DNA of 64,000 nucleotides from Candidatus Kosakonia sp. 282A-S69 (GCF_029433855.1 NZ_JAROAU010000003.1:802729-866728), one strand, 5' to 3'. Counted from the stretch's first letter, positions 42,710-54,707 are shown. Numbers and translations are program-made. The notes: a model not told the origin generated them from the sequence alone.

Positions 42710-44853
42710 TGACGGTTTCTGCATTTAACCTTGATGTGCGCCCCGACAATGTCGCGGTCGTCACCATTGATGTACCCAATGAAAAGATGAACACCCTGAA
42801 AGCGGAGTTTGGCGCCCAGGTTCGCGCCATCTTAAAAGCGATCCGTGATAACCGTGCGCTGCGCGGCGTGGTGTTTATTTCGGCAAAGCCGGATAACTTT
42901 ATTGCTGGTGCCGATATCAACATGATTGGTCGTTGCCAGAGCGCGAAAGAGGCAGAAGAGCTGGCCCGCCAGGGTCAGAAGATCATGGCGGAGATCCATG
43001 CGCTGCCGATCCCGGTTGTCGCTGCTATCCACGGTGCCTGTCTCGGCGGCGGCCTGGAGCTGGCGCTGGCCTGTCATCGCCGCGTCTGTTCGGACGATGG
43101 CAAAACCATCCTCGGCCTGCCGGAAGTGCAGCTCGGTTTGCTGCCCGGCTCCGGCGGCACCCAGCGTTTGCCGCGTCTGGTTGGTCTCAGCACTGCGCTG
43201 GAGATGATCCTGACCGGCAAACAGCTTCGTGCGCGCCAGGCGCTGAAAGTGGGGCTGGTCGATGATGTGGTGCCGTACGATATTCTGCTGGAAACGGCGG
43301 TCGAACTGGCGCAACAGGAGCGTCCGCTCAGCCGCCGTTTGCCAGTGCGCGAGCGTATTCTCGCCGGGCCGCTTGGCCGCGCGCTGCTGTTCAAGATGGT
43401 GGCGAAGCGCACTGAGCAGAAAACCCACGGCAACTATCCTGCTGCGCCGCGAATTTTATCGGTGATGGAAACCGGTCTGGCGCAGGGGCGCAGCAGCGGT
43501 TATGAGGCGGAGGCGCGCGCCTTTGGTCAACTGGCGATGACGCCGCAATCGCAGGCGCTGCGTAACATCTTTTTTGCCTCGACCGACATTAAAAAAGATC
43601 CTGGCAGCGCGGTGGCTGCCGCGCCGCTGCACACCGTCGGCATTCTTGGCGGCGGGCTAATGGGCGGCGGCATCGCTTATGTCACCGCCAGCAAGGGCGG
43701 GTTGCCGGTTCGCATTAAGGATATTAATGCGAAAGGTATTAACCACGCGCTGAAGTACAGCTGGCAGGAGTTAGATAAAAAGGTGCGTCGCCGTTTTATC
43801 AAACCCGGCGAGCGCGACAGCCAGATGGCGAAGATCTCAGGCTCGCTTGATTACCGCGGCTTTGCGCATCGCGATGTGGTGATCGAAGCCGTGTTTGAAG
43901 ATCTCTCACTCAAACAGAAGATGGTCAGCGAAGTGGAGGCGCACTGTGCACCGCATACCATTTTTGCCTCCAATACCTCCTCGCTGCCTATTGCGGATAT
44001 CGCCGAAAACGCGACGCGTCCCGGAAAGGTGATCGGATTACATTTTTTCAGCCCGGTAGAGAAGATGCCGCTGGTCGAAGTGATCCCGCACGCCGGTACG
44101 GATGAGCAGACCATCGCCACCACGGTGAAGTTGGCGAAGAAGCAGGGCAAAACGCCGATTGTGGTGGCCGACAAAGCGGGCTTTTACGTTAACCGTATTC
44201 TCGCGCCCTATATCAATGAAGCGATGCGCCTGCTGAGCGAGGGCGAGCCGATCGAGGCTATCGACCGGGCGCTGGTGAAGTTTGGTTTCCCTGTAGGGCC
44301 TATTCAACTACTGGATGAAGTGGGCATCGATACCGGGACGAAGATCATTCCGGTGCTGGAGGCTGCATATGGGGAGCGTTTTAGCGCGCCTGCAACGCTT
44401 GTCTCCGCGATCTTGAATGACGATCGCAAAGGGAGAAAAAATGGCCGCGGTTTCTATCTTTACCCGACAAAAGGGCGTAAAAGCAAAAAACAGCCTGATG
44501 CCTCGATCTACCGCTTAATCGGTGTGTCGGCGAAAGGGCAATCTTCGGCTCAGCAGATTGCCGAGCGCTGCGTCCTGCTGATGCTTAACGAAGCGGCGCG
44601 CTGTTTCGATGAGCAGGTGATCCGTAGCGCGCGCGATGGCGACATCGGTGCCGTTTTCGGTATTGGCTTCCCCCCATTTTTAGGGGGTCCTTTCCACTAT
44701 ATGGATACGCTGGGCGCGGCAAGCGTCGTGGCGTCGCTGCAGCAGATGGAGGCGCGTTTTGGGGCACGATTTGCACCGTGTGAAGCCCTGTTACGCATGG
44801 CTGAGGAGGGGAAACGCTTCTGGCCGACAGCGGAGTGTGAGCCTGTAAGTTAA
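42709..44853 (+). CDS. fadJ: Multifunctional beta-oxidation protein FadJ
   Basis: A 714-residue protein of the expected length. The N-terminal enoyl-CoA hydratase/isomerase domain has [17 protein letters not shown] and [15 protein letters not shown]. The 3-hydroxyacyl-CoA dehydrogenase domain follows, with the NAD motif [15 protein letters not shown] and the [15 protein letters not shown] segment. It is the alpha subunit with FadI. Regulation is shared with fadI through the FadR site. Confidence 0.96.
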   Translation: MTVSAFNLDVRPDNVAVVTIDVPNEKMNTLKAEFGAQVRAILKAIRDNRALRGVVFISAKPDNFIAGADINMIGRCQSAKEAEELARQGQKIMAEIHALPIPVVAAIHGACLGGGLELALACHRRVCSDDGKTILGLPEVQLGLLPGSGGTQRLPRLVGLSTALEMILTGKQLRARQALKVGLVDDVVPYDILLETAVELAQQERPLSRRLPVRERILAGPLGRALLFKMVAKRTEQKTHGNYPAAPRILSVMETGLAQGRSSGYEAEARAFGQLAMTPQSQALRNIFFASTDIKKDPGSAVAAAPLHTVGILGGGLMGGGIAYVTASKGGLPVRIKDINAKGINHALKYSWQELDKKVRRRFIKPGERDSQMAKISGSLDYRGFAHRDVVIEAVFEDLSLKQKMVSEVEAHCAPHTIFASNTSSLPIADIAENATRPGKVIGLHFFSPVEKMPLVEVIPHAGTDEQTIATTVKLAKKQGKTPIVVADKAGFYVNRILAPYINEAMRLLSEGEPIEAIDRALVKFGFPVGPIQLLDEVGIDTGTKIIPVLEAAYGERFSAPATLVSAILNDDRKGRKNGRGFYLYPTKGRKSKKQPDASIYRLIGVSAKGQSSAQQIAERCVLLMLNEAARCFDEQVIRSARDGDIGAVFGIGFPPFLGGPFHYMDTLGAASVVASLQQMEARFGARFAPCEALLRMAEEGKRFWPTAECEPVS

Positions 44854-45062
44854 GGTCGAAAAAAGTAAATTTGTTATACCTCATGGCCTTCGCGGTTATT
44901 TCATAAACAGTGATTGACTATACTTGCGCCATTGAGGTAAAAAACAGCGTTTCATTCAACGAATGAATCAGGCAAAATGCCCGGCCATCCCGTTTTTCTG
45001 CCAGCGTGATCTCTTTTCACCGGCGAAAGCGCGATGCTTCTGGTTAACAAAAGCGGTGCAAT

Positions 45063-45548
45063 ATGCAAGTTTTTATCATGCGTCACGGCGATGCTGCCCT
45101 CGATGCAGCCAGTGACTCCGTTCGTCCGCTTACCCCTTGCGGCTGCGACGAATCGCGTCAAATGGCAACGTGGTTGAAAGGCCAAAAAGTGGATATCGAT
45201 CGTGTTCTGGTTAGCCCGTTTTTACGCGCTGAGCAGACGCTGGAGAAGGTAGGGGAGTGTATGAACCTGCCTGACAATGTGGATGTCCTGCCGGAGTTGA
45301 CGCCCTGCGGCGATGTCGGCCTGGTAAGCGCTTATTTACAGGCGCTGGCCAATGAAGGTACCGAAACAGCACTGGTGATCTCTCACCTGCCGCTGGTGGG
45401 TTACCTGGTCGCCGAACTCTGTCCCGGTGAAACGCCGCCCATGTTCACCACCTCGGCTATCGCCAGCGTAACGCTGGATAACGAGGGCAAAGGGGTGTTC
45501 AACTGGCAAATGAGTCCCTGTAACCTGAAGATGCCGAAAGCCATCTGA
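45063..45548 (+). CDS. sixA: Phosphohistidine phosphatase SixA
   Basis: A 161-residue protein, the same length as E. coli SixA. The RHG motif at residues 7-9 (FIMRHGDAA) gives the catalytic His8. SixA removes phosphate from histidine phosphocarriers such as NPr of the nitrogen PTS. It is convergent with smrB. Confidence 0.95.
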   Translation: MQVFIMRHGDAALDAASDSVRPLTPCGCDESRQMATWLKGQKVDIDRVLVSPFLRAEQTLEKVGECMNLPDNVDVLPELTPCGDVGLVSAYLQALANEGTETALVISHLPLVGYLVAELCPGETPPMFTTSAIASVTLDNEGKGVFNWQMSPCNLKMPKAI

Positions 45549-45564
45549 TTCATCGGACCGATGC

Positions 45565-45592
45565 AAAAAAGAGCCGCATAGTGCGGCTCTTC
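45565..45592. terminator. Terminator between sixA and smrB
   Basis: AGAGCCGCA / TGCGGCTCT stem, flanked by A6 on one side and TTCTC on the other. It serves smrB well and sixA less strongly. Confidence 0.8.
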
Positions 45593-45603
45593 TCATTTCT
45601 GCC

Positions 45604-46155
45604 TTACGGCAACGCTGGCGGCTGCCACTCTTCAACTTCAATCAGCACCAGCACGGCCGCATCGCCGCCGTACTCTTTCGGTGCCTGGTGAAACGCCATC
45701 ACATGCGGATGTTGCGCCAGCCAGAGCGGCGTTTGCTGCTTGAGAATATGTTTACCGTGGCCGTGCATCACGCAGGCGCAAAAGACGTGCTCGCGGCGAC
45801 AGGCGGCTATCAGCGCGCCGAGCTCCTGTTTGGCCTGCATCTGCGTTAAACCGTGCAGATCGAGAAACAGCTCCGGGGAGTAGTCGCCGCGGCGCAGTTT
45901 TTTCAACTCAAAGTGGCTGACATCGCTGCGGACATATTTCACCGGGCCATCGGTGTTAAGCAGCGGCTGAAATTCGTCGGAAAAGTAGTGGCTGTTATCC
46001 GCCTGCTCCTGCAACAGGCGCTTGACCGGCACTTCAGCGATCTTCTTGCGCGCCGGGCGGTGCACGACGGTGTCCTGTTTCATCTGGCGCGTCCCGGTCA
46101 TCAGCTGCCGGAACAGGGCCTGCTCCTCCTCGCTAAGCGATGGTTTCTTTTTCAT
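45604..46155 (-). CDS. smrB: Ribosome rescue endonuclease SmrB (YfcN)
   Basis: A 183-residue Smr-domain protein, the same length as in E. coli. The Smr motifs [18 protein letters not shown] and [17 protein letters not shown] are intact. SmrB cuts mRNA at the 5' edge of collided ribosomes. It is divergent from prmB, about 165 bases between the starts. Confidence 0.95.
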   Translation of the reverse strand: MKKKPSLSEEEQALFRQLMTGTRQMKQDTVVHRPARKKIAEVPVKRLLQEQADNSHYFSDEFQPLLNTDGPVKYVRSDVSHFELKKLRRGDYSPELFLDLHGLTQMQAKQELGALIAACRREHVFCACVMHGHGKHILKQQTPLWLAQHPHVMAFHQAPKEYGGDAAVLVLIEVEEWQPPALP

Positions 46156-46320
46156 TTGCGCATCCTGTTTTTTCTTTGCGCCAGTGTACCCGACTGCGGG
46201 CGGCTACGGTGCAGCAAAATGCATTTTTACGCCGCGCAGATGCGCGTGGATGCTGATTTATCCCCATCTTCATGGCAAACTAGCCGCCGAATTTATTGCG
46301 AGCATGCCCTGGGGGATAGT

Positions 46321-47253
46321 ATGGATAAAATTTTTGTCGACGAAGCAGTGAACGAGCTGCACACCATTCAGGACATGTTGCGCTGGTCGGTCAGCCGATT
46401 TAGCGCCGCCAACATCTGGTACGGCCACGGCACTGATAACCCCTGGGATGAAGCCGTGCAGCTGGTGCTGCCGACCCTTTACTTACCGCTGGATATTCCC
46501 GAAGAGATGCGTAACGCGCGCCTCACCTCCAGCGAGCGCCACCGCATTGTTGAGCGCGTGATCCGCCGCGTTAATGAGCGCATTCCGGTGGCCTATCTCA
46601 CCAATAAAGCCTGGTTCTGCGGCCACGAATTCTATGTCGATGAGCGTGTGCTGGTGCCGCGTTCACCGATTGGCGAGCTGATTAATAACCACTTCGCCGG
46701 GCTTATCGATCATCAACCGCAGCACATTCTTGATATGTGCACCGGCAGCGGCTGCATCGCTATCGCCTGCGCGTACGCCTTCCCGGAAGCGGAAGTGGAC
46801 GCGGTGGATATCTCCGCCGATGCGCTGGCGGTAACGGAACACAATATTGAAGAGCATGGCCTTATTCACCATGTTACGCCGATCCGCTCCGATCTCTTCC
46901 GCGACCTGCCGAAAGTGCAGTACGACCTGATAGTCACCAACCCGCCATATGTGGATGAAGAGGATATGTCGGACCTGCCGTCGGAATACCGTCATGAACC
47001 GGAGCTGGGTCTTGCCTCCGGCAGCGATGGTCTGAAATTGACGCGCCGCATTCTTGCCTGCGCGCCGCACTACCTCTCTGATAACGGCATCCTGATTTGT
47101 GAAGTCGGCAACAGCATGGTACATCTGATGGACCAATACCCTGATGTGCCGTTTACCTGGCTGGAGTTCGATAACGGCGGGGACGGTGTCTTTATGCTGA
47201 CCAAAGCGCAACTGATTGCAGCACAAGAACATTTCAGCATTTACAAAGACTGA
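46321..47253 (+). CDS. prmB: Ribosomal protein L3 glutamine methyltransferase PrmB
   Basis: A 310-residue SAM methyltransferase matching E. coli PrmB (310). It has the SAM loop [20 protein letters not shown] and the catalytic NPPY in [11 protein letters not shown]. It methylates a Gln of ribosomal protein L3. The frame stays open for over 450 bases upstream, antisense to smrB, but the ATG at 46321 matches the known N-terminus [13 protein letters not shown]. Confidence 0.96.
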   Translation: MDKIFVDEAVNELHTIQDMLRWSVSRFSAANIWYGHGTDNPWDEAVQLVLPTLYLPLDIPEEMRNARLTSSERHRIVERVIRRVNERIPVAYLTNKAWFCGHEFYVDERVLVPRSPIGELINNHFAGLIDHQPQHILDMCTGSGCIAIACAYAFPEAEVDAVDISADALAVTEHNIEEHGLIHHVTPIRSDLFRDLPKVQYDLIVTNPPYVDEEDMSDLPSEYRHEPELGLASGSDGLKLTRRILACAPHYLSDNGILICEVGNSMVHLMDQYPDVPFTWLEFDNGGDGVFMLTKAQLIAAQEHFSIYKD

Positions 47254-47289
47254 TCAACGCGCAAACACACAACGAATAACGGAGCCGTG

Positions 47290-48375
47290 ATGGCAGGAAA
47301 CACGATTGGACAACTCTTTCGCGTCACCACTTTCGGTGAATCGCACGGGCTGGCGCTGGGCTGTATTGTGGATGGCGTGCCGCCGGGCATCCCGCTGACA
47401 GAAGCGGATTTACAACACGATCTCGACCGCCGCCGTCCAGGCACCTCGCGCTACACCACCCAGCGTCGCGAGCCGGACCAGGTCAAAATCCTCTCCGGCG
47501 TGTTTGAGGGCATAACCACCGGCACCAGCATCGGCCTGCTGATTGAAAACACCGATCAGCGCTCGCAGGACTACGGGGCTATCAAAGATCTCTTCCGTCC
47601 GGGTCATGCGGATTACACCTACGAACAGAAATATGGCGTGCGCGACTATCGCGGCGGCGGCCGCTCGTCTGCCCGCGAAACGGCGATGCGCGTTGCGGCT
47701 GGTGCCATTGCGAAGAAATACCTGGCGCAGAAATTTGGTATCGTGATCCGCGGCTGCCTGAGCCAGATGGGTGATATTCCGCTGGAGATAAAAGCGTGGG
47801 AGCAGGTTGAGCTCAACCCCTTTTTCTGCCCGGACCCGGACAAGATCGAGGCGCTGGACGAGCTGATGCGCGGCCTGAAGAAAGAGGGCGACTCCATCGG
47901 CGCGAAGGTGACGGTTGTGGCTGACAACGTTCCGCCAGGCCTCGGCGAGCCGGTGTTTGACCGTCTCGATGCCGATATCGCCCATGCGTTAATGAGCATT
48001 AATGCGGTGAAAGGCGTTGAGATTGGCGACGGCTTTGAAGTGGTTAAGCTGCGCGGCAGTCAGAACCGGGATGAACTGACCCGCGACGGCTTTCAGAGCA
48101 ACCATGCTGGCGGTATTCTCGGCGGAATCAGCAGCGGTCAGCAGATCGTTGCCAATATTGCGCTGAAGCCGACTTCCAGCATCACTGTACCGGGTAAAAC
48201 GGTGACGCGTTCTGGCGAAGAGGTGGAGATGATCACGAAAGGGCGTCACGATCCCTGCGTTGGCATTCGCGCCGTGCCGATCGCCGAAGCGATGCTGGCG
48301 ATCGTATTAATGGATCACTTCCTGCGTCAGCGCGGTCAAAACGCTGATGTTACTCCCACACTTCCACGCTGGTAA
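47290..48375 (+). CDS. aroC: Chorismate synthase
   Basis: A 361-residue enzyme matching E. coli Aro[10 protein letters not shown]-type N-terminus ([14 protein letters not shown]), an [19 protein letters not shown] core and a [11 protein letters not shown] segment form the FMN/EPSP site. It makes chorismate from EPSP in the shikimate pathway. Start ATG 47290, with GGAG upstream. It follows prmB by 36 bases and precedes mepA by three. Confidence 0.97.
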   Translation: MAGNTIGQLFRVTTFGESHGLALGCIVDGVPPGIPLTEADLQHDLDRRRPGTSRYTTQRREPDQVKILSGVFEGITTGTSIGLLIENTDQRSQDYGAIKDLFRPGHADYTYEQKYGVRDYRGGGRSSARETAMRVAAGAIAKKYLAQKFGIVIRGCLSQMGDIPLEIKAWEQVELNPFFCPDPDKIEALDELMRGLKKEGDSIGAKVTVVADNVPPGLGEPVFDRLDADIAHALMSINAVKGVEIGDGFEVVKLRGSQNRDELTRDGFQSNHAGGILGGISSGQQIVANIALKPTSSITVPGKTVTRSGEEVEMITKGRHDPCVGIRAVPIAEAMLAIVLMDHFLRQRGQNADVTPTLPRW

Positions 48376-48378
48376 CCA

Positions 48379-49203
48379 ATGAAAAACACGGCACTCGCGC
48401 TGTTTGCTCTGCTGCTGAGCGCCGCCGCTACGGCGGCGACACCGTGGCAAAAACTGACCCATCCGGTGCCCGGCAGCCCGCAGTCGATTGGTGCTTTCTC
48501 TAATGGCTGCATCGTCGGCGCGCAGGAGCTGCCGCTGCAATCTGACACCTATCAGGTGATGCGTACCGATCAACGCCGCTATTTTGGCCACCCGGATCTG
48601 GTGCTGTTTATTCAGCGCCTCAGCACGCAGGTGCATAACCTCGGGCTTGGCACCGTGCTGGTGGGCGATATGGGGATGCCCGCAGGCGGGCGCTTTAACG
48701 GCGGTCATGCCAGCCATCAGTCGGGGCTGGATGTTGATATCTTCCTGCAGTTGCCAACAACGCGCTGGAGCACGGCGCAGCTGCTGAAACCGCAGGCGCT
48801 GGATCTGGTCTCGCGCGACGGAAAAAGCGTGGTGCCTTCGCTGTGGAAGCCGGAAATCAGCAGTTTGATTAAGCTGGCCGCGCAGGATGATGAGGTCACG
48901 CGCATTTTCGTTAATCCGGCGATCAAACAGCAGCTCTGCCTCGATGCCGGCACGGATCGCGACTGGCTGCGCAAGGTGCGCCCATGGTTCCAGCATCGTG
49001 CGCATATGCATGTGCGCCTGCGCTGCCCGGCCGACAGCCTTGAGTGTGTCGATCAGCCAGCGCCGCCACCGGGCGACGGCTGCGGCGCGGAGCTGCAGAG
49101 CTGGTTTGAACCGGCGAAACCGGGCAGCAGCACGCCTGAGAAAAAGACGCCGCCACCTTTGCCGCCTTCCTGTCAGGCTCTACTGGATGAACACGCCCTC
49201 TGA
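48379..49203 (+). CDS. mepA: Murein DD-endopeptidase MepA
   Basis: A 274-residue periplasmic protein, as long as E. coli MepA. A signal peptide covers about the first 19 residues (ATA-ATP). The LAS-type zinc ligands are H110/H113 and D120 in [15 protein letters not shown], with the late RAHMHVRL histidine. It cleaves D-Ala-mDAP cross-links in peptidoglycan. It overlaps yfcA by one base. Confidence 0.95.
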   Translation: MKNTALALFALLLSAAATAATPWQKLTHPVPGSPQSIGAFSNGCIVGAQELPLQSDTYQVMRTDQRRYFGHPDLVLFIQRLSTQVHNLGLGTVLVGDMGMPAGGRFNGGHASHQSGLDVDIFLQLPTTRWSTAQLLKPQALDLVSRDGKSVVPSLWKPEISSLIKLAAQDDEVTRIFVNPAIKQQLCLDAGTDRDWLRKVRPWFQHRAHMHVRLRCPADSLECVDQPAPPPGDGCGAELQSWFEPAKPGSSTPEKKTPPPLPPSCQALLDEHAL

Positions 49204-50015
49204 TGGAACTCTTTGACTCGCTGTTTATGATGACACCGCTGATGCTGGCGGTGCTCTTTTTTGTCGCGCTGCTGGCAGGCTTTATCGATGCGCTGGCGGG
49301 CGGCGGCGGGCTGTTAACCGTTCCGGCGCTACTGGCCGCAGGGATGACGCCTGCGCAGGCGCTGGCGACCAACAAGCTGCAGGCCTGCGGTGGGTCGCTC
49401 TCTGCCTCGCTCTACTTTATTCGCCGCAAAGTGGTCAATATCGCCGATCAGAAGCTCAATATTTTAATGACCTTTATCGGCTCAACGAGCGGCGCGCTGC
49501 TGGTGCAGTATGTGAAATCGGACGTGCTGCGGCAGATCCTGCCAATATTAGTTATCTGTATCGGTCTCTACTTTTTATTAATGCCAAAGCTTGGCGAAGA
49601 GGATCGGCAGCGTCGTCTGTATGGCCTGCCGTTTGCGCTGGTAGCCGGCGGCTGCGTCGGTTTCTATGACGGCTTTTTCGGCCCCGGAGCCGGGTCGTTT
49701 TACGCGCTGGCGTTTGTCACTCTTTGCGGGTTCAACCTCGCGAAATCGACCGCACACGCCAAAGTGCTTAACGCCACCTCCAACGTCGGCGGGCTGCTGC
49801 TGTTTATTATCGGCGGCAAAGTTGTTTGGGGCACCGGCTTTGTGATGCTTGTCGGCCAGTTTCTGGGTGCGCGCATGGGATCGCGGCTGGTGCTGAGTAA
49901 AGGGCAGAAGCTTATCCGTCCGATGATTGTGATTGTCTCGGCGGTGATGAGCGCAAAACTTCTCTATGACAGTCACGGCCAGGAGATCCTCCAGTTTCTG
50001 GGGGTGAATGTATGA
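49203..50015 (+). CDS. yfcA: YfcA, TauE/SafE family membrane transporter
   Basis: A 270-residue protein with about eight membrane segments and the family start LLAGFIDALAGGGGLLTVPALL, followed by ALATNKLQA. It matches E. coli YfcA. The family carries sulfonates, sulfite or related anions; the substrate here is unknown. It overlaps epmC by four bases. Confidence 0.93.
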   Translation: MELFDSLFMMTPLMLAVLFFVALLAGFIDALAGGGGLLTVPALLAAGMTPAQALATNKLQACGGSLSASLYFIRRKVVNIADQKLNILMTFIGSTSGALLVQYVKSDVLRQILPILVICIGLYFLLMPKLGEEDRQRRLYGLPFALVAGGCVGFYDGFFGPGAGSFYALAFVTLCGFNLAKSTAHAKVLNATSNVGGLLLFIIGGKVVWGTGFVMLVGQFLGARMGSRLVLSKGQKLIRPMIVIVSAVMSAKLLYDSHGQEILQFLGVNV

Positions 50016-50551
50016 CGCACCACTATCAGCAATTAATTGATATTTTTGATGGCTGCTTTGCCAGCGATTTTAATACCCGTCTGATTAAAGGCGACGACGA
50101 ACCGATCTACCTTCCCGCTGATGCCGACGCGCCTTACAACCGCGTGGTGTTTGCCCACGGCTTTTACGCCAGCGCCCTGCATGAGATTTCGCACTGGTGC
50201 ATTGCCGGGGCAGAGCGGCGCAAGCTGGTTGATTTTGGTTACTGGTACTGCCCGGACGGGCGCGATGCCGCCACGCAGGGGCAGTTTGAAGATGTCGAAG
50301 TGAAGCCGCAGGCGCTGGAGTGGCTCTTCTGCGCGGCAGCGGGCTTCCCGTTTAATGTCAGCTGCGACAACCTGGAAGGCGACGTCGAGCCGGACCGCGT
50401 GGCGTTTCAGCGCCGCGTACACGCCCAGGTGATGGTGTGGCTTGAGCAAGGGATCCCGGCGCGTCCGGCGCGTTTTATCAAGGCATTACAGGATTATTAC
50501 CAGACGCCGCCGTTAGCGGCAGCACAATTTCCATGGCCGGAAGATCTGTAG
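50012..50551 (+). CDS. epmC: EF-P hydroxylase EpmC (YfcM)
   Basis: A 179-residue protein matching E. coli EpmC (182). The metal-binding HEISHWC segment and the CPDGRDA motif are conserved. It hydroxylates the beta-lysylated lysine of elongation factor P. The start overlaps the yfcA stop (ATGA). Confidence 0.93.
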   Translation: MTHHYQQLIDIFDGCFASDFNTRLIKGDDEPIYLPADADAPYNRVVFAHGFYASALHEISHWCIAGAERRKLVDFGYWYCPDGRDAATQGQFEDVEVKPQALEWLFCAAAGFPFNVSCDNLEGDVEPDRVAFQRRVHAQVMVWLEQGIPARPARFIKALQDYYQTPPLAAAQFPWPEDL

Positions 50552-50578
50552 AGCCATGTTTTTACGAGAGGAAGAGAG

Positions 50579-50857
50579 ATGATCGCGGAGTTTGAATCAC
50601 GCATTCTGGCGTTAATTGACAATATGGTGGATGACGCCAGTGATGATGAACTGTTTGCTGGCGGTTATCTGCGCGGGCACCTGACGCTGGCGGTGGCCGA
50701 TCTGGAGAGCGGTGACGACCACTCGCCGGAAGCGGTATCCGCACGTGTGACTACCAGTGTGCAACACGCCATCCAGGCCGGTGAGCTGTCGCCGCGTGAC
50801 CAGGCGCTGGTGCTCAGCATGTGGGAAAATCTCTACCAGCAGGCGAAGGCGCACTAA
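50579..50857 (+). CDS. yfcL: YfcL family protein
   Basis: A 92-residue protein matching E. coli YfcL (92), mostly helical and acidic, of unknown function. AGGAAGAGAG lies before the ATG. It is the last gene of the prmB-aroC-mepA-yfcA-epmC-yfcL run; REP elements follow. Confidence 0.92.
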   Translation: MIAEFESRILALIDNMVDDASDDELFAGGYLRGHLTLAVADLESGDDHSPEAVSARVTTSVQHAIQAGELSPRDQALVLSMWENLYQQAKAH

Positions 50858-50880
50858 GCCTGCTTTAACCTGAGGCTGTG

Positions 50881-51049
50881 TTGCCGGATGGCGGCTCTGC
50901 CTTATCCGGCCTACGGGTGTAGTGCGGCTGAATACGAGTGGTCGGGTATGCACCTATTGCGGGATGGCGGCTCTGCCTTATTCGGCCTGCGGGTGTGGAG
51001 CGGCTGAAACGGCGTAGGCCGGATAAGCGTTTACGTGCCATCCGGCAAT
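50881..51049. repeat. REP/BIME cluster between yfcL and mnmC
   Basis: Two forward units (GCCGGATGGCGGC...CCTTATCCGGCCTAC and a diverged GCGGGATGGCGGC...TTATTCGGCCTGC) and one inverted unit (GTAGGCCGGATAAGCG...GCCATCCGGCA). Extragenic palindromes of this type stabilise mRNA ends and bind gyrase or IHF. Confidence 0.9.
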
Positions 51050-51081
51050 CTCTTCATGGCACCATCCCGACGGCAAAACCC

Positions 51082-53082
51082 CTATTTCACTGCTTTTCCC
51101 TTCAACAACTTTCTCACCCATAACCGATTCGGGTTCATTGCCGCCAGCGTTTCGCCATCCAGCGGAATGGGCTCACTGCTCATCTGCGCGGCCAGAATTT
51201 CCGCCGCCAGCGGCGCGCTGCATAAGCCGCGCGATCCGAGCGCACCTATCATAAATAAGCCCTCATGTACCGGCGCACTGACCGCCGCTTCCGGGTGTTC
51301 CGCAAGCTGTGCATAAGCCGACAACGTGGCATCGTAATCCGCCACATTACCAACCATCGGTAAGTGATCGCGCGTGGCGCAGCGCACGCCGCAGCGGGCG
51401 TCGCCAGCGCTGATATCGACCGTCTGCGCCCACTCGGCCTGCGGGAAGCAGTCAATCAACCGCTGGCGGTTCTGTTGCTGATCCACTTCGCTGTAGATGG
51501 CTTCCTGCTGGCCGCGGTGGTAGCTGGCACCGATGCAGTGCTGCTGGTTATGCGGGTTATGCGGCGTCAGATAGCCGTCATAACAGAGCACCTGGCGCAG
51601 GTGAGCCAACGGCCCGGTTGTGGGAATATGGCTGACCTGACCGGCCACCGGATAAACCGGCAGTCTCTCCGTTTGGGAAAAGTGCTGAATGCGGTGACCG
51701 TTGGCCAGCACCACGTTGTCATGCTGGCGTTCGCTGCCATCGGCGAAACGTAGCAGCCAGCCATCGCGCTGTCGAAGAAGCTGCTGAACCTCATGACGAA
51801 AGTGCACCTGTAAACCCTGTTCAACCCCCAGCGCGATAGCGCCCGCGGTTAACTGCGCCGGACATAACCAGCCACCGGTGGGGTAGGTGATGCCGCCGCA
51901 CCCGGTCTCCACGCCGCTCTGCGCCAGCACTTCCTCCGCCTCGATATGGTGTGCCAGCTCATGAGGCAGTTCCAGTGTCAGCATCTGCTCGATTTTATGC
52001 TGGCTCTTCTCATCCCAGCCAAGCTGCGTGACGCCGCACCACTGGTGATCAAACGCTACCGGCAGCGCGTCGTAAAGCCTGCGGGCGAAGGTAAATGCGG
52101 CGCTGAAAAAGCGCGCCAGCGCCGGATCGTGCGCGCTTAGCAGCGGGTAGAGTGCGCCCTGGCGGTTGCCGGATGCACCCTCTGCCGGAGCGGCATCTGC
52201 GCAGTAGAGTGTGACCTGCCAGCCACGGCGCAGCAGTGCAAGGGCAAGCAGCGCGCTCGCCACACCGCCTCCAACCAGCGCAACTTCCCGCGTCTCTGCA
52301 CCGCTGCGGGCAAACCACGGCGCGCGTGACGCGGCTGCAACACCCTTTTCCAGCACGCCGCTCAGCATCTCCCGCTTACGGCCAAAGCCTTTGCGCTTTT
52401 GCATGGAGAAGCCCGCCTCCTGTAAACCACGACGCACAAACCCGGCTGAGGTGAAGGTCGCCAGCGTCCCGCCAGAGCGGCTAAGACGCGCCATCGCCTG
52501 AAAAAGCGCGGGTGTCCACATATCGGGATTTTTCGACGGCGCAAAGCCATCGAGGAACCAGGCATCAACCTGCTGGTTAAGGCTCTCATCGAGGGTATCG
52601 ATCAGCTGATTGATATCGCCAAACCAGAGATCCAGCGTCACGCGACCCGCATCCAGCAACAACCGATGGCAGCCAGCGATCGCCTGCGGCCACTGCGCCT
52701 GCAGCTGCTCAGCAAACGGTGCCAGTTCCGGCCAGTGGGCATGGGCTTTTTGCAGGTCATCGCGGGTGAGGGGAAATTTTTCGAAACTGATGAAATGTAA
52801 TCTTTCCAGGGTAGCGTCAGGATGATCGGCGCGAAAAGCGGCGAAAGCCTGCCACAATGTCAGGAAGTTGAGGCCGGTACCAAAGCCGCTTTCCGCAACA
52901 ATAAACAGCTTCCTTGAATGTTCTGGAAACCGTGCCTTGAGGTCGTTGCCGCCGAGAAAAACATAGCGGGTCTCTTCAAGCCCGTTATCATTAGAGAAGT
53001 AGACATCGTCAAAATCTCGGGAAACAGGTGTACCCTCAGCGTTGAATTCGAGGTTAGCGGTCTGTATAGCGGTGTGTTTCAC
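51082..53082 (-). CDS. mnmC: Bifunctional tRNA 5-methylaminomethyl-2-thiouridine enzyme MnmC
   Basis: A 666-residue protein (E. coli 668). The N-terminal SAM methyltransferase domain has [14 protein letters not shown]. The C-terminal FAD oxidoreductase domain has [21 protein letters not shown]. It completes the mnm5s2U34 wobble modification. The start is a GTG at 53082: [18 protein letters not shown] aligns with the E. coli N-terminus and GGACGAG lies upstream. The frame extends further upstream, but that part would overlap the fabB control region. Confidence 0.95.
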   Translation of the reverse strand: MKHTAIQTANLEFNAEGTPVSRDFDDVYFSNDNGLEETRYVFLGGNDLKARFPEHSRKLFIVAESGFGTGLNFLTLWQAFAAFRADHPDATLERLHFISFEKFPLTRDDLQKAHAHWPELAPFAEQLQAQWPQAIAGCHRLLLDAGRVTLDLWFGDINQLIDTLDESLNQQVDAWFLDGFAPSKNPDMWTPALFQAMARLSRSGGTLATFTSAGFVRRGLQEAGFSMQKRKGFGRKREMLSGVLEKGVAAASRAPWFARSGAETREVALVGGGVASALLALALLRRGWQVTLYCADAAPAEGASGNRQGALYPLLSAHDPALARFFSAAFTFARRLYDALPVAFDHQWCGVTQLGWDEKSQHKIEQMLTLELPHELAHHIEAEEVLAQSGVETGCGGITYPTGGWLCPAQLTAGAIALGVEQGLQVHFRHEVQQLLRQRDGWLLRFADGSERQHDNVVLANGHRIQHFSQTERLPVYPVAGQVSHIPTTGPLAHLRQVLCYDGYLTPHNPHNQQHCIGASYHRGQQEAIYSEVDQQQNRQRLIDCFPQAEWAQTVDISAGDARCGVRCATRDHLPMVGNVADYDATLSAYAQLAEHPEAAVSAPVHEGLFMIGALGSRGLCSAPLAAEILAAQMSSEPIPLDGETLAAMNPNRLWVRKLLKGKAVK

Positions 53083-53158
53083 GTAAGTTACTCGTCCGGC
53101 AAGCAGTGCGTCGATCTTAACGAGGGTCAAAGAAAGGCGCAAATTTCTGTGTGAAATG

Positions 53159-53198
53159 TCTGATCGGACTTGTTCGGCGTACAAGTGTACGCTATCTT
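53159..53198 (+). promoter_or_regulatory. fabB promoter with FadR and FabR operators
   Basis: tctgatcggacttgttc (53159-53175) matches the FadR activator site. GCGTACAAGTGTACGC (53177-53192) is the FabR palindrome. TTGTTC (53170-53175), a 17-base spacer and TATCTT (53193-53198) form the promoter. FabR would sit between -35 and -10. The arrangement equals that of E. coli fabB. Confidence 0.85.
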
Positions 53199-53237
53199 GC
53201 GACACGAAACTTAATTAGTGCGACTTAGGGGTATTGA

Positions 53238-54452
53238 ATGAAGCGTGCAGTAATTACTGGCCTGGGCATCGTTTCCAGCATTGGTAGTAACCAGCAGGAA
53301 GTCCTGGCATCTCTGCGTGAAGGACGCTCAGGGATCACATTTTCTCAGGAGTTCAAAGATTCCGGCATGCGCAGCCACGTCTGGGGTAACGTCAAACTGG
53401 ACACGACGGGTTTGATCGACCGTAAAGTGGTGCGTTTCATGAACGATGCCTCTATCTATTCCTACCTCTCCATGCAGCAGGCTATTGAAGATGCTGGCCT
53501 GAAAGAGGAGGTTTATCAGAACAATCCGCGCGTGGGCCTGATTGCAGGTTCCGGTGGTTCATCTAAAGCACAGGTTTTCGGCGCGGATGCGATGCGTACC
53601 CCGCGCGGCCTGAAAGCCGTTGGTCCCTACGTGGTGACCAAAGCGATGGCCTCTGCGGTTTCCGCCTGCCTCGCCACGCCGTTCAAAATTCACGGCGTTA
53701 ACTACTCAATCAGCTCCGCGTGTGCCACTTCCGCGCACTGTATCGGTAACGCGGTAGAACAGATTCAACTGGGCAAACAGGACATCGTTTTTGCCGGCGG
53801 CGGTGAAGAGCTGTGCTGGGAAATGGCCTGTGAGTTCGACGCAATGGGCGCGCTCTCCACCAAATACAACGAGACGCCGGACAAAGCTTCCCGTACCTAC
53901 GATAAAGAGCGTGATGGCTTCGTTATCGCTGGCGGCGGCGGCATGGTCGTGGTTGAAGAGCTTGAACACGCGCTGGCTCGTGGTGCGCACATCTACGCTG
54001 AAGTGGTCGGCTACGGCGCAACTTCCGATGGCGCTGACATGGTTGCACCGTCAGGCGAAGGCGCAGTGCGCTGCATGAAGATGGCGATGCACGGCGTTGA
54101 TACCCCGATCGACTACCTCAACTCCCACGGTACCTCCACGCCGGTTGGCGATGTGAAAGAGCTGGGTGCGATTCGTGAAGTGTTTGGCGATAACACGCCA
54201 GCCATCTCTGCCACTAAAGCGATGACCGGCCACTCACTGGGCGCGGCTGGCGTGCAGGAAGCGATCTACTCTCTGCTGATGCTGGAACACGGCTTTATCG
54301 CGCCGAGCATCAACATTGAGGATCTGGACGATCAGGCGGCGGGCATGAATATCGTGACCAAACCGACCGAGCAGACGCTGAACACGGTGATGTCCAACAG
54401 CTTCGGCTTCGGCGGCACCAACGCCACGCTGGTGATGCGCAAGCTGAAATAA
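53238..54452 (+). CDS. fabB: 3-oxoacyl-ACP synthase I (FabB)
   Basis: A 404-residue condensing enzyme (E. coli 406). The nucleophile is Cys162 in [12 protein letters not shown]. The two catalytic His are in [12 protein letters not shown] and [11 protein letters not shown]. It is essential for unsaturated fatty-acid synthesis. The two missing residues are one near position 108 and the last one. Confidence 0.97.
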   Translation: MKRAVITGLGIVSSIGSNQQEVLASLREGRSGITFSQEFKDSGMRSHVWGNVKLDTTGLIDRKVVRFMNDASIYSYLSMQQAIEDAGLKEEVYQNNPRVGLIAGSGGSSKAQVFGADAMRTPRGLKAVGPYVVTKAMASAVSACLATPFKIHGVNYSISSACATSAHCIGNAVEQIQLGKQDIVFAGGGEELCWEMACEFDAMGALSTKYNETPDKASRTYDKERDGFVIAGGGGMVVVEELEHALARGAHIYAEVVGYGATSDGADMVAPSGEGAVRCMKMAMHGVDTPIDYLNSHGTSTPVGDVKELGAIREVFGDNTPAISATKAMTGHSLGAAGVQEAIYSLLMLEHGFIAPSINIEDLDDQAAGMNIVTKPTEQTLNTVMSNSFGFGGTNATLVMRKLK

Positions 54453-54511
54453 GTTAGCGATTTCATTCATCTACTGCCACGGCATGACACGAATGATTTA
54501 GCAGCTGAATT

Positions 54512-54542
54512 TAAAAAGGGAGCCCTCGGCTCCCTTTTTTTG
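54512..54542 (+). terminator. Terminator after fabB
   Basis: AAAAAGGGAGCC / GGCTCCCTTTTTTT, a near-perfect stem with a tiny loop and a T run. Confidence 0.92.
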
Positions 54543-54707
54543 GTATTGACAAGCAATTGTCGCGACAGGCAAACTCCAGCCCAACATTATCATTTTGATA
54601 ATGCGTAAGCGTTTAACGTCAACCAACGCACCCTAATCCTGACTGTCAGGCGGAGGGGGCGTGGTCAAAATCTTCTTCCCGCCTTGCTCTGCCCTATGGA
54701 GTAATGC

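Noticed and set aside
45853-46320. 156-codon N-terminal extension of prmB
   Set aside because: It is antisense to smrB, and the 310-residue product from 46321 matches the family length exactly.
50881-51049. Possible CRISPR-like repeats
   Set aside because: The units are inverted REP palindromes of different spacing, without equal spacers.
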